A stretch of 10,604 bases of DNA, from NCBI GenBank assembly GCA_934663655.1, contig CAKUKT010000061.1, positions 1 to 10,604 on the forward strand, in the 5' to 3' direction. The notes beneath the pieces are model-generated. The model searched no databases, had not been told where the DNA came from, and saw only the letters and a list, made by a program, of their open reading frames with translations. Shown here in pieces: positions 1 through 7,424 of the stretch (position 1 is its first letter; each line of letters begins with the position of its first letter). A program made the position numbers and the translations under genes. The stretch is from an uncultured Victivallaceae bacterium. GTDB taxonomy: Bacteria > Verrucomicrobiota > Lentisphaeria > Victivallales > Victivallaceae.

Positions 1-56
1 CTGCTTTGGTGGGTGGACGAATGGTTTTCCTCGACGACTGCGAAAGTGCGCTTCAT
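1..56 (-). CDS. 5' end of an unidentified minus-strand gene (partial)
   Basis: Only the first 18 codons lie in the window; they read MKRTFAVVEENHSSTHQS and then run off the left edge. The ATG is at 54-56. It is preceded by a strong ribosome-binding site, AAGGAGG on the minus strand at 65-71, with 8 nt between them. A near-consensus promoter and a LacI-type operator lie further upstream, so this is very likely a real gene under sugar-responsive or other ligand-responsive control. The N-terminus shows no signal peptide and no helix-turn-helix start typical of a regulator. I do not recognise the family, and its function cannot be named from this much sequence. Confidence 0.7.
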   Translation of the reverse strand, partial: MKRTFAVVEENHSSTHQS

Positions 57-101
57 CTCTTCGACCTCCTTGAAACATTCCTGCAAGAATTTTACAGTCA
101 A

Positions 102-121
102 TTGCGCAATCGATTGCACAA
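102..121. promoter_or_regulatory. LacI-family-type palindromic operator
   Basis: TTGCGCAATCGATTGCACAA is an inverted repeat centred between 111 and 112, with 9 of 10 base pairs symmetric (the exception is 105/118). The CG dinucleotide at the dyad and the TTGC...GCAA arms match the general operator style of LacI/GalR regulators. It lies immediately downstream of the -10 box of the minus-strand promoter at 126-154, at about the transcription start, which is the classical place for a repressor that blocks initiation. The regulator gene itself is not visible in the window. The regulator family is inferred from the shape of the site alone. Confidence 0.6.
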
Positions 122-125
122 GTAT

Positions 126-154
126 ATTATGTCACACCCGGTCGCAAAAGTCAA
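126..154 (-). promoter_or_regulatory. sigma70-type promoter of the left-edge gene
   Basis: On the minus strand, TTGACT (149-154) is followed after exactly 17 bp by CATAAT (126-131). Each box matches the consensus at 5 of 6 positions. Transcription would start near 118-120, inside the palindromic operator, giving a leader of roughly 63 nt before the ATG at 56. Confidence 0.65.
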
Positions 155-175
155 CCCCGTCTTCAAAAAAAATTG

Positions 176-520
176 TTAGAAAATCGCGTGCCGGTATGAT
201 TTCCGGGCCGACCAGGGCAATTCGGGATCAAGGTTCCGTCCGTTGCCATTGATGAGGCGGCAGCCGAATTTCGCGGTCACCTGGCTGAGGATAACCGGGG
301 CTTTTTAGTTGGAAACCCACCCCGGTGGCGATGATGTCGCCGATTTTCCGGCTGTAGCGTCAGGGGCGGTTTCTCAATTCGACAGTCGCAAACGAGCCGG
401 TCGGGATCACGCCGGGACAACTGAACCTCGCGGTTGCGGAGAATGGCCGGGGGAGAGAACTCGATACCGGTCTGCTCCGCCGGCGGCTTTCATCACCATC
501 GGCGGGTTCCGAATATTTAC
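176..520 (-). pseudogene. possible decayed coding sequence, family unknown
   Basis: This stretch between the left-edge promoter and the GH127 promoter is as GC-rich as the neighbouring genes, unlike the AT-rich promoter regions on either side. On the minus strand, coding-like segments occur in successive frames but no frame stays open. One segment reads TGIEFSPPAILRNREVQLSR (around 470-410). Another reads KIGDIIATGVGFQL (around 350-310). A third reads VTAKFGCRLINGNGRNLDPE and runs to a TAA at 176-178. The pattern would fit an old gene broken by frameshifts. I do not recognise any of the segments, and random GC-rich sequence also gives long open stretches, so this is a weak call. Confidence 0.25.
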
Positions 521-563
521 GGAACCTGGGAAATAAAAACCTCATATTCGGATTTGTCCTCTT

Positions 564-616
564 TTTGTAATATGTAGTCCTCTTGCGACATCCCCTGTTC
601 TGCACTATATTACAAA
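564..616. repeat. 10-bp inverted repeat flanking the GH127 -35 box
   Basis: TTTGTAATAT (564-573) and ATATTACAAA (607-616) are exact reverse complements separated by 33 bp. The right arm overlaps the -10 hexamer and the left arm lies just upstream of the -35. The arm centres are 43 bp apart, close to four helical turns, so both arms would face the same side of the DNA. This would suit a dimeric or looping regulator of the GH127 gene. Confidence 0.45.
583..611 (+). promoter_or_regulatory. promoter of the GH127 gene
   Basis: TTGCGA (583-588), a 17-bp spacer and TATATT (606-611) give a reasonable sigma70-type promoter with -35 at 4/6 and -10 at 5/6. The predicted start near 618 leaves a leader of about 35 nt before the ATG at 653. 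The weak -35 box and the flanking inverted repeat suggest regulated rather than constitutive expression. Confidence 0.55.
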
Positions 617-652
617 CAACGAACCCAATCGGTCAGCAAAGGAAATCAAGAG

Positions 653-2497
653 ATGACAAAATTCCGCAGTGCTTGTTTCAATCGGGTGAAACCGGATGAT
701 CCGGTATTCGCCCCGCGTATTCAGAGCTGTCTTGACGGTACGATTCCCGCCACCATCGCCAAAACCATCGAGACCGGGCGTATCGACGCCTTCCGGCTGA
801 ACTGGAAGCCGGGAATGGAACATCAGCCGCATGTATTCTGGGATTCCGACGTCGCCAAGGTGCTCGAAGGCATCGCCTGCGCCCTCGCGCTCCGCCCCGA
901 TCCGGAGCTTGAAAAGCTCTACGACGAATGGGTCGATCTCATAGTATCGGCTCAGCAGCCGGACGGATATCTCAATGTTCATTTCACGGTGGTGAGGCCT
1001 GAGGAACGCTGGAAGCACCTCGGGCACGCCCATGAACTTTACTGTGCCGGCCATCTGATCGAAGCCGGGGTCGCCGGTTATGAGGCGCTCGGCAAGCGTC
1101 GGTTGCTCGACTGCGTATGCCGCTACGCCGACTACATTGATTCGGTGTTCGGCGCCGAACCGGGCAAGCGGCGCGGCTGGCCCGGGCACGAGGAGATCGA
1201 ACTCGCGCTGGTGAAGCTGTACCGGGTCACCGGCAATGAACGTTATCTTCGTCTGGCGGAGTATTTCATCAACGACCGGGGAACTTCTCCGAATTTCTTC
1301 GTCGCCGAAGGAGACAAATACACCTTCTCCATCGCGAATCTGCAGGCGCACCTGCCGGTGCGTGAACAACCCGATGCCACCGGTCACGCGGTCCGGGCAG
1401 TCTATCTTTATTCCGGGATGGCCGATGTCGGCGCCGAATGCGGCGATGCGTCTCTGCTCGAAGCCTGCAAACGTCTGTTTGAAAGTATCCGGTCGCGGCG
1501 GATGTATGTGACCGGCGGTATCGGTTCCACCTTCCACGGGGAGGCGTTCACGGTCGACTACGATCTGCCCAACGGGTCGAGCATGTACGCCGAAAGCTGC
1601 GCGGCAATCGGTCTGGCGATGTTCTCCAACCGGATGTTCAACTACACCGGGGAGTGGAAATATCTCGATGTACTGGAAACGGCGTTGTACAACGGGATCC
1701 TCTCCGGGATCGATCTGGCCGGAGACCGTTTCTTCTACACCAACTATCTTGAGGTGGACGACGATCTGGCCATTTTCAATATGGGCTCAAAGACGCGGCA
1801 GCCGTGGTTTGACTGTTCGTGCTGCCCCACCAACTTCGCCCGGTTCCTGCCGCAGCTCGGCAGTTACCTCTATTCGGTGGCCGCCGACGGCTTTTCGGTG
1901 AACATCCCCGCCGCCAACCATGCCGAACTCGAACTCGACGGCCGTACCGTTGCCGTGGAAGTGCGCGGCAATTACCCCTACGACGGACGGATCGAGATCG
2001 AGATCGGAACCGCGGGCAAATTTTTCGTTGAAGTGCGCATTCCGGGATGGTGCCGCCGCCACGAGGTGAAAGTCAACGGTGAGACCTGCGGCACCAGAAT
2101 CGATCGGGAGTGGCGCGCCGGCGAGGTCATCACCCTCGAACTCGATATGCCGGTCGAATTCATCCGCGCCAATCCCCATGTGACGATCGACGCCGGCCGG
2201 GTGGTGATCCGGCGCGGTCCCATCGTCTACGCGCTCGAGGAAATCGACCAGAACTATCCGGTCCGGGAACTGGTGCTGCTGCCGACGGCAGGCGTCGAAC
2301 TCGTACCGGCGCCCGGACTCCCAGAAGGTACCGTGGCGGTGCGGGGCAAAGCACTGGCCGAGGTGTTCGACGGCGATGAACTCTATACCTCCGACACTCC
2401 TACTATCTACGAAACCACTTTTCTCGCAGTTCCCTACGCGCTCTGGCAGAACCGCGGCGCCACCAACATGGCGGTGTGGATGCGTTACCGCTCCTGA
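653..2497 (+). CDS. GH127 family beta-L-arabinofuranosidase
   Basis: The 614-residue protein belongs to the GH127 beta-L-arabinofuranosidase family, whose best-studied member is bifidobacterial HypBA1. It would release L-arabinofuranose from arabino-oligosaccharides by a retaining mechanism with a zinc-bound cysteine nucleophile. A catalytic alpha/alpha barrel covers roughly residues 10-395, followed by beta-sandwich domains to the end. By eye the key residues are all present. Glu297 (HGEAF) is the likely acid/base. Glu314 and Cys316 (AESCA) plus Cys390 and Cys391 (CSCCPTN) are the zinc ligands, with Cys390 as nucleophile. The family motif HELYCAGHLIEA is at 127-138. There is no signal peptide, so it acts in the cytoplasm on imported sugars. 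The start is supported by AAGGAAA at 639-645. It stands alone, with its own promoter and terminator. Exact linkage specificity cannot be read from sequence. Confidence 0.93.
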   Translation: MTKFRSACFNRVKPDDPVFAPRIQSCLDGTIPATIAKTIETGRIDAFRLNWKPGMEHQPHVFWDSDVAKVLEGIACALALRPDPELEKLYDEWVDLIVSAQQPDGYLNVHFTVVRPEERWKHLGHAHELYCAGHLIEAGVAGYEALGKRRLLDCVCRYADYIDSVFGAEPGKRRGWPGHEEIELALVKLYRVTGNERYLRLAEYFINDRGTSPNFFVAEGDKYTFSIANLQAHLPVREQPDATGHAVRAVYLYSGMADVGAECGDASLLEACKRLFESIRSRRMYVTGGIGSTFHGEAFTVDYDLPNGSSMYAESCAAIGLAMFSNRMFNYTGEWKYLDVLETALYNGILSGIDLAGDRFFYTNYLEVDDDLAIFNMGSKTRQPWFDCSCCPTNFARFLPQLGSYLYSVAADGFSVNIPAANHAELELDGRTVAVEVRGNYPYDGRIEIEIGTAGKFFVEVRIPGWCRRHEVKVNGETCGTRIDREWRAGEVITLELDMPVEFIRANPHVTIDAGRVVIRRGPIVYALEEIDQNYPVRELVLLPTAGVELVPAPGLPEGTVAVRGKALAEVFDGDELYTSDTPTIYETTFLAVPYALWQNRGATNMAVWMRYRS

Positions 2498-2524
2498 GAC
2501 GAGCCGAAACCGCATGAGGCAAAA

Positions 2525-2558
2525 AAAACTCCCCGTCCGGCTGCGGACGGGGAGTTTT
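2525..2558. terminator. bidirectional intrinsic terminator between convergent genes
   Basis: A perfect 15-bp stem (2525-2539 with 2544-2558) closes a GCTG tetraloop. The core is GC-rich (CTCCCCGTCCG) and the outer pairs are A-T. On the plus strand the stem ends in TTTT; on the minus strand the complementary run gives eight T. It lies 27 bp after the GH127 stop and 23 bp after the stop of the convergent RND gene, so it probably ends both transcripts. Confidence 0.93.
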
Positions 2559-2581
2559 AATATACGTCGGGATGGCGGCAA

Positions 2582-5500
2582 TCACGCCTGATGCTTGTGG
2601 GAAAACAGCTTCGTCGTCGCTTCCGCCATCCGCTGGAACGCGGCGTAGAGGCAGGGAATGAACATCATACCGATGATGGAGGCCACCAGCATTCCCCAGA
2701 AAGTGGTGATGCCGATCGCCCGACGGCTGCCAGCGCCGGCGCCGCTGGCGAAGACCATCGGGAACACGCCGATCACAAAGGAGAGCGCGGTCATCATCAC
2801 CGAACGGAACCGGAGACGCATGCCGTTGAGCGCCGCTTCGGTAATCGACTTACCGGCGTCACGTTCCTGTTTGGAATACTCCGCCATCAGAATCGCGCTC
2901 TTCGCGGTAAGTCCGATCAGCATCAGCAGTCCGAGCTGGCAGTAGATATCGAGGTTCATTTTGAGGATGAGCAGCGCCAGCAGTCCTCCCAGCGTCGCGG
3001 TCCCGGCCGAAAGGATAACCGAGATCGGCATCGTCCAGCTTTCGTACTGCGCAACCAGAAACAGGTAGGCGAAAGTCAGCGCCAGCAGCATCAGAAAGAG
3101 AATCATGCCTTCGTTGCGGCTCTCCTGATAACTCATGTCGGTCCAGCTGATCTGGTAGTCGCTCGAGAAATCATTATCGACGATATCCTGCACCAGTTTC
3201 ATCATCTCTCCCGAACTGAAGAACTGCACCCCCTGAGTGTTGATGTTGGCCGACGGGAACATGTTGAAACGCTCCGTCTGGCGGGGGCCGAGGCTCCAGC
3301 GAACCGTTGCGAGTGCATCGAGCGGCACCTGCGCCCCGGTTTCGCTCTCAACGTAGAGCTGGCTGATGATGTTTAGGTTGCGCCGGAAATCCCGTGAGGA
3401 CTGCATCTTGACCTTGTAGGTCTTGCCGTACTTGTTGAAGTCGTTGATGTATATCGAGCCGAGCTGACTTTGCAGCGTCGAGAAAATTGAACTGATCGAC
3501 ACTTTCATCGCTTCCGCCTTGTCCCGGTCGATGTCGAGGTGGAGCATCGGCGTGTTGGCGTCAAAAGAGGTGAACGCATATTGCGCTTTCCCGCTCTGCA
3601 TGATTTTCCCGAGCAGATTCTGGGCTGCCTGGGACAATTCCTGCGAGGTCTGATCACCGGTCGCCTGGAACGCGAATGAAACCCCACCCGTCGCTCCCAG
3701 TCCGGGAATCGCCGGCGGAATGAACACGGTAACCTGAGCGTCCGGCAGTACCTTGCAACGATCGGAAATCTGTTTCTGGATCGTTTTAAGCTGCATTTCC
3801 GGAGTTTTACGTTCGCTCCAGTCGATCAGTGTGACGATCACCATGCCGAGGTTCTCACCCTGACCGGCGGTCATGCTGCGGCCTGGCACGGAGATCACAT
3901 GTTCAACGCCGGGCATTTCCCGGGCGATTTCGGAGACTTCGTTCAATGCTTCGCTGGTGCGCTGCTGCGAGGCTCCCGGCGGAAGAATCACTTCGCAGAA
4001 GAGCGCTCCTTTGTCTTCATCCGGCAGAAACGCTCCAGGAAGCCGTTTGTAAACGAAGTAATTGCCCGAGAGGATCAGACCGAACAGCACAATGGTGAGA
4101 ATGCTCCGGCGCACCAGCAGTTTGGCGAAACCCAGATAGCCGTTGCGGGTCCAGTTCAAACCGATATTGAACCAGCGGTAAAGACCGCGGGGTTCGCTTT
4201 GCGGGCGCAGCACAATCGCGCAGAGGGCCGGCGAGAGCGTCAGCGCGTTGACCGTGGAGATGATAAGCGCGATACACATGGTGATTGCAAACTGCATGTA
4301 GATCTTGCCGACCATGCCGCCGTAAAAGGCGATCGGCGAATACACGGCCACGACCACCAGCGTGGTGGCGATCAGCGCTCCGGTCAGCTGCTGCATTGAT
4401 TTCATCGCGGCATCGAACGGGGAGAGGTGTTCCTCCTGAATGATTCGCACACAGCTTTCGGTCACGCATATCGCGTCATCAACCACCGAACCGATCACGA
4501 GAATCAGCGCGAACATCGAGAGGGTGTTGATACTGATCCCGAAGGCGTAAAGGAAAATGAAGGTACCGATCAGCGATACCGGAATTGTCACCGCCGGCAC
4601 GATCGTCGCCCGCCAGTCCTGAAGGAAGAGCCAGGTGATTGCGACTACCAGAATGAAGGTGAGGATCAACGTCATGACGATTTCATGCATCGTCACCCGG
4701 ACGAAGTTGGTTGAGTCGTAACCCATGGTCCACTCCATGCCTTCGGGAAAATTCTTCTCGAGTTCATGAAGTGTTTTCTCCACTTCGGTCAGCACTTCAA
4801 GCGCGTTGGCGTCGCTGAGTTTGAAGATCGCCAGCGGCACTGCGGGTTTGCCGTCGAAGTAGGCGTTTCCGGTATAGTTTTCGGAACCCAGTTCCACGGT
4901 GGCCACGTCGCTCAATCGGACGATCCGGCCGTCATCGCCGCTTTTGATGATGATGTTTTCAAATTCGGCGGGGTCCTGAAGCCGCCCTTGGGTATCGACT
5001 TTGAACTGCATGAAGTCGCTCGCCGATTCGGTACCCACCGAACCGGTGGCCGCCTGCACGTTCTGGCTGGAAACAGCGGCCGATATGTCGCTGGTGGTGA
5101 CGCCGAGCGCCCGCATTTTGTTGGGATTCAGCCAGAGGCGCATGCTGTAGGTCATGTCGGTGAAGACAATCGCCTGACCGACGCCTTTGATGCGCGAAAT
5201 GGCGTCACGCATGTGAATATTCGCGTAGTTGCTGATATAGAGCGGCGAATGTTCCGGGTTGGTGCTGGTGATCGCGATCATCCCGAGAATGTCGCTGGAG
5301 CGTTTGTAGGCGGTGACGCCGTTGTTGACCACTTCGGTAGGCAACGAATGTTCAGCCCGTTTGACGGCGTTGTTCACGTTCACATAGGCCATATCGTCAT
5401 CGGCGTCCGACTCAAAGGTCAGCGTCAGCGTGTAGTTCCCGGAGTTGTCCGAAGTCGAGGAATAATATACCATATCCTCGATACCGTTCACCTCGGATTC

Positions 5501-5698
5501 CAGCGGCGCGGCGACCGTATCGGCGATCACCTGGGCGCTGGCGCCGGGGTAGGAGGCGATGACCACGATGGTCGGCGGGGAAATTTCCGGGTATTCCGCG
5601 ATCGGCAGTTTGAACAGGCAGACCAGACCGGCGATGATGAAAAAGAGCGAAATTACAACTGCGAATTTCGGTCGGCGGATGAAAAATGCTGAAAACAT
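2582..5698 (-). CDS. HAE1-type RND multidrug efflux transporter (AcrB/MexB/MexF-like)
   Basis: The protein has 1038 residues, the usual length for hydrophobe/amphiphile RND pumps. It should be a trimeric inner-membrane proton antiporter that moves substrates from periplasm and membrane into a tripartite conduit. It opens with FIRRPKFAVVISLFFIIAG (TM1) and has two periplasmic loops (about 35-335 and 560-865) and twelve membrane helices. The proton-relay residues are conserved: Asp407 and Asp408 in TM4 (VVDDAI) and Lys933 in TM10 (GLTAKSAIL, the AcrB Lys940 position). TM4 continues CVTESCV where AcrB-type pumps usually have VVVENV. Several pocket phenylalanines of AcrB appear replaced (see findings). 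GGAGGGAGG at 5704-5712 precedes the ATG by 5 nt. It is the second gene of an operon, 15 nt after the adaptor gene. Substrates are unknown. Confidence 0.95.
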   Translation of the reverse strand: MFSAFFIRRPKFAVVISLFFIIAGLVCLFKLPIAEYPEISPPTIVVIASYPGASAQVIADTVAAPLESEVNGIEDMVYYSSTSDNSGNYTLTLTFESDADDDMAYVNVNNAVKRAEHSLPTEVVNNGVTAYKRSSDILGMIAITSTNPEHSPLYISNYANIHMRDAISRIKGVGQAIVFTDMTYSMRLWLNPNKMRALGVTTSDISAAVSSQNVQAATGSVGTESASDFMQFKVDTQGRLQDPAEFENIIIKSGDDGRIVRLSDVATVELGSENYTGNAYFDGKPAVPLAIFKLSDANALEVLTEVEKTLHELEKNFPEGMEWTMGYDSTNFVRVTMHEIVMTLILTFILVVAITWLFLQDWRATIVPAVTIPVSLIGTFIFLYAFGISINTLSMFALILVIGSVVDDAICVTESCVRIIQEEHLSPFDAAMKSMQQLTGALIATTLVVVAVYSPIAFYGGMVGKIYMQFAITMCIALIISTVNALTLSPALCAIVLRPQSEPRGLYRWFNIGLNWTRNGYLGFAKLLVRRSILTIVLFGLILSGNYFVYKRLPGAFLPDEDKGALFCEVILPPGASQQRTSEALNEVSEIAREMPGVEHVISVPGRSMTAGQGENLGMVIVTLIDWSERKTPEMQLKTIQKQISDRCKVLPDAQVTVFIPPAIPGLGATGGVSFAFQATGDQTSQELSQAAQNLLGKIMQSGKAQYAFTSFDANTPMLHLDIDRDKAEAMKVSISSIFSTLQSQLGSIYINDFNKYGKTYKVKMQSSRDFRRNLNIISQLYVESETGAQVPLDALATVRWSLGPRQTERFNMFPSANINTQGVQFFSSGEMMKLVQDIVDNDFSSDYQISWTDMSYQESRNEGMILFLMLLALTFAYLFLVAQYESWTMPISVILSAGTATLGGLLALLILKMNLDIYCQLGLLMLIGLTAKSAILMAEYSKQERDAGKSITEAALNGMRLRFRSVMMTALSFVIGVFPMVFASGAGAGSRRAIGITTFWGMLVASIIGMMFIPCLYAAFQRMAEATTKLFSHKHQA

Positions 5699-5713
5699 GG
5701 AAGCCTCCCTCCG

Positions 5714-6838
5714 TTACTTCTCCGAGACGGCCAATCCCACCGGGTTGACCGTGCTGCCGGGAGCTACTTTGTGAAGTCCGCCGATGATGACCCGGTCGCC
5801 GGCGTTCAGTCCTGAGGTGACGATCTGGTGATCGTAGATCTGGTCGCCGGTGACCACCTGGCGTTTTTCGACGCGGTTTTCCTGGTCGAGGACGTAGACA
5901 AAATGGCTGGTGCCGTCCGTCATCAGCGCGGCTACATTGACGGCGGGGAGGGGTTTTTCATATTTTTCGGAGAATTTCACCGTGACGTAACCGCCGGGAA
6001 TCAGTTCCATCTCCGGGTTGGCGGCCTTGAATCGGAGCATCAGCGTGCCGGTGCTCGCATCTACCTGGTTGTCGATGAAGTCGAGTTCGGTCGGGTGTTC
6101 GAACGTCCGACCGTCGGCGCGGATGATTTCCAGTTCGGACTTGCCCCGGCTATCGCCGCCGACTCCGAAATGACGGAAGAAATCCGACTCACTCATCGAA
6201 AATTGAATCTTTACCGGGTCGTAACATACGATTCGAGCGAGAGTTCCGGTTTCCGGAGTGATGTAATTGCCTTCACTGAAAATCTGCAGACCGATCCGTC
6301 CGTTGAGCGGGGAGGAGATTTTTGTGTAGGAAAGATCATTTTCCGCCAGCGTCAGCGCGGCCTTAGCTTCCTCCACCTTCGCTTCGTAGGTTTTCAATGT
6401 CCTCAAGGCGCTGTCGTAGGTGGTCTGGGCGGTCGCCTGTGTCTTGATCAGTTCAAAATAGCGGTCGTGCTCTTTTTTCGCATAGGTGTATTCGGCCTCC
6501 ATCTGTTCGAGCACCGATTTCGCGGAATGAACGTTGGCCGCGTAGATGGTGTCTTCGATTTCAAAGAGCGGATCGCCGGCTTTGACCATGCTGCCCTCTT
6601 TGAAGTTCGCTTTTTCCAGGGTGCCGGAAATACGAGCCACGATATCGACGGTGGCATCGGCAACGATGGTGCCGACGTAGGATTTGGGTTCGCTTCGTTC
6701 GATCAGCGTGACCTCTTCGACGCGGACGGTCGGAAGCTGCTGAGGCTGCTGCTCGGCGGCACGGGAGTCAACGGGGGCGCAGACCAGGGCGATACCCGAC
6801 AAGATGAGCGGAAACGATGATTTGAAGTAAAAATTCAT
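5714..6838 (-). CDS. RND efflux periplasmic adaptor (membrane fusion protein, AcrA/MexE-like)
   Basis: I place the start at 6838, giving 374 residues. The reading frame stays open upstream to 7096, but that 86-codon extension overlaps the predicted promoter and lacks family similarity. From 6838 there is GAGG (6849-6852) and then a clear signal peptide, with a hydrophobic stretch at about 8-22 and likely cleavage near SRA-AEQ (27). There is no good lipobox, so a soluble periplasmic or peripherally attached adaptor is likelier than a lipoprotein. Domains: beta-barrel strand and first lipoyl half about 50-92; alpha-hairpin about 95-170 (charged, coiled-coil-like); second lipoyl half about 172-205; beta-barrel to about 285; membrane-proximal domain about 290-365. 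It bridges the RND pump encoded 15 nt downstream to an outer-membrane channel not found here. Confidence 0.92.
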   Translation of the reverse strand: MNFYFKSSFPLILSGIALVCAPVDSRAAEQQPQQLPTVRVEEVTLIERSEPKSYVGTIVADATVDIVARISGTLEKANFKEGSMVKAGDPLFEIEDTIYAANVHSAKSVLEQMEAEYTYAKKEHDRYFELIKTQATAQTTYDSALRTLKTYEAKVEEAKAALTLAENDLSYTKISSPLNGRIGLQIFSEGNYITPETGTLARIVCYDPVKIQFSMSESDFFRHFGVGGDSRGKSELEIIRADGRTFEHPTELDFIDNQVDASTGTLMLRFKAANPEMELIPGGYVTVKFSEKYEKPLPAVNVAALMTDGTSHFVYVLDQENRVEKRQVVTGDQIYDHQIVTSGLNAGDRVIIGGLHKVAPGSTVNPVGLAVSEK

Positions 6839-6875
6839 TTTGATGGTTCCTCGATAGGTTGAAACATTTACTTTT

Positions 6876-7004
6876 TCAGAAATGATTTTCCGCTTCGGTG
6901 GCAGCGCAATCGGATTGATCCATTGCGTTGCACACCGGCCGACCCTGACCGTGGCGTCGGCTGGAAGTCCCCTCCGGGGAATGGGGATGCCGCAGTTGCG
7001 ACAA
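6876..7004 (-). CDS. possible 42-residue leader ORF in the efflux-operon leader
   Basis: A strong ribosome-binding site, AAAGGAGAT on the minus strand at 7011-7019, sits 8 nt before a TTG at 7002-7004. The TTG opens a 42-codon frame ending at TGA (6876-6878), 37 nt before the adaptor ATG. This is a better Shine-Dalgarno than that of the adaptor itself. The encoded peptide is hydrophilic and matches no family I know. It could be a leader peptide for translation-coupled control of the pump, or the site may be chance. The TTG start weakens the case. Confidence 0.3.
   Translation of the reverse strand: MSQLRHPHSPEGTSSRRHGQGRPVCNAMDQSDCAATEAENHF
6905..6927. repeat. hairpin-forming inverted repeat in the efflux leader
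   Basis: CGCAAT (6905-6910) pairs with ATTGCG (6922-6927), and GGAT (6912-6915) can extend the stem with ATCC (6918-6921) past a bulged base, though a 2-nt loop would force the innermost pairs open. A smaller hairpin, TCCCC/GGGGA, is at 6968-6980. Both lie between the predicted transcription start and the adaptor start codon. No T-tract follows, so neither looks like a terminator. A role as an mRNA element or a protein site is inference. Confidence 0.35.
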
Positions 7005-7067
7005 TTACGAATCTCCTTTAGTAACTTATTTATCAGGAAGATGTTCAATACCCGGATCAATTTATAT

Positions 7068-7096
7068 AAAATATCACGGGAATTGTTATTTTTCAA
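7068..7096 (-). promoter_or_regulatory. promoter of the efflux operon
   Basis: On the minus strand, TTGAAA (7091-7096) and TATTTT (7068-7073) are separated by exactly 17 bp in an AT-rich stretch. Transcription would begin near 7061, giving a leader of about 220 nt before the adaptor ATG at 6838. That is long for a two-gene pump operon and leaves room for leader-based control. An alternative -35, TTGACG, lies about 15 bp further upstream but has a poorer -10. Confidence 0.5.
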
Positions 7097-7193
7097 TCCT
7101 TATCGTCAATCGTTTGCGGTTTTTTTCCCCAAAGATAATGACAATATTTCGCTGTTTGACAGGAAAATCCGGAATGACGTGGTCTAAAAGAAG

Positions 7194-7222
7194 AAAAAAA
7201 GATGTCCGGGGAGGAAGCCGGA
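7194..7222 (-). terminator. possible terminator downstream of the esterase transcript
   Basis: On the minus strand, TCCGG (7218-7222) and CCGGA (7205-7209) form a 5-bp stem with an 8-nt loop, and seven T (7194-7200) follow after 4 nt. The stem is short, so the call is moderate. It would end transcripts from the esterase before they enter the efflux promoter region. The sequence from about 7223 to 7424 holds no gene that I can support. Confidence 0.35.
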
Positions 7223-7424
7223 GCTGCCGGTTGACCATCTGTCGGAGAAGCGAGGGAATGGAGGAGAAAATAGAAATGGGAAGTGGCCGCAGTGCGGGCA
7301 GCCGGATTGTTTTTTCAGCAGAGTTTCAATCGCGTCCGGGAACGAACGCAGCGGAAAGGATCCCCGACGCTGGGAACGGCGGGACACTTGTTTCAGGATG
7401 AGGAAAATCGGCGATTTCCGGAGG

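Noticed and set aside
605..1537. A 310-codon minus-strand frame opposite the GH127 gene, and similar long antisense frames opposite the pump and adaptor genes
   Set aside because: These are shadow frames of GC-rich real genes. The sense frames carry full family motifs, and the antisense products show none.
6839..7096. An 86-codon N-terminal extension of the adaptor protein starting at 7096
   Set aside because: Its start codon overlaps the -35 box, it lacks family similarity, and it would bury a clear signal peptide that begins at the ATG at 6838 with its own ribosome-binding site.
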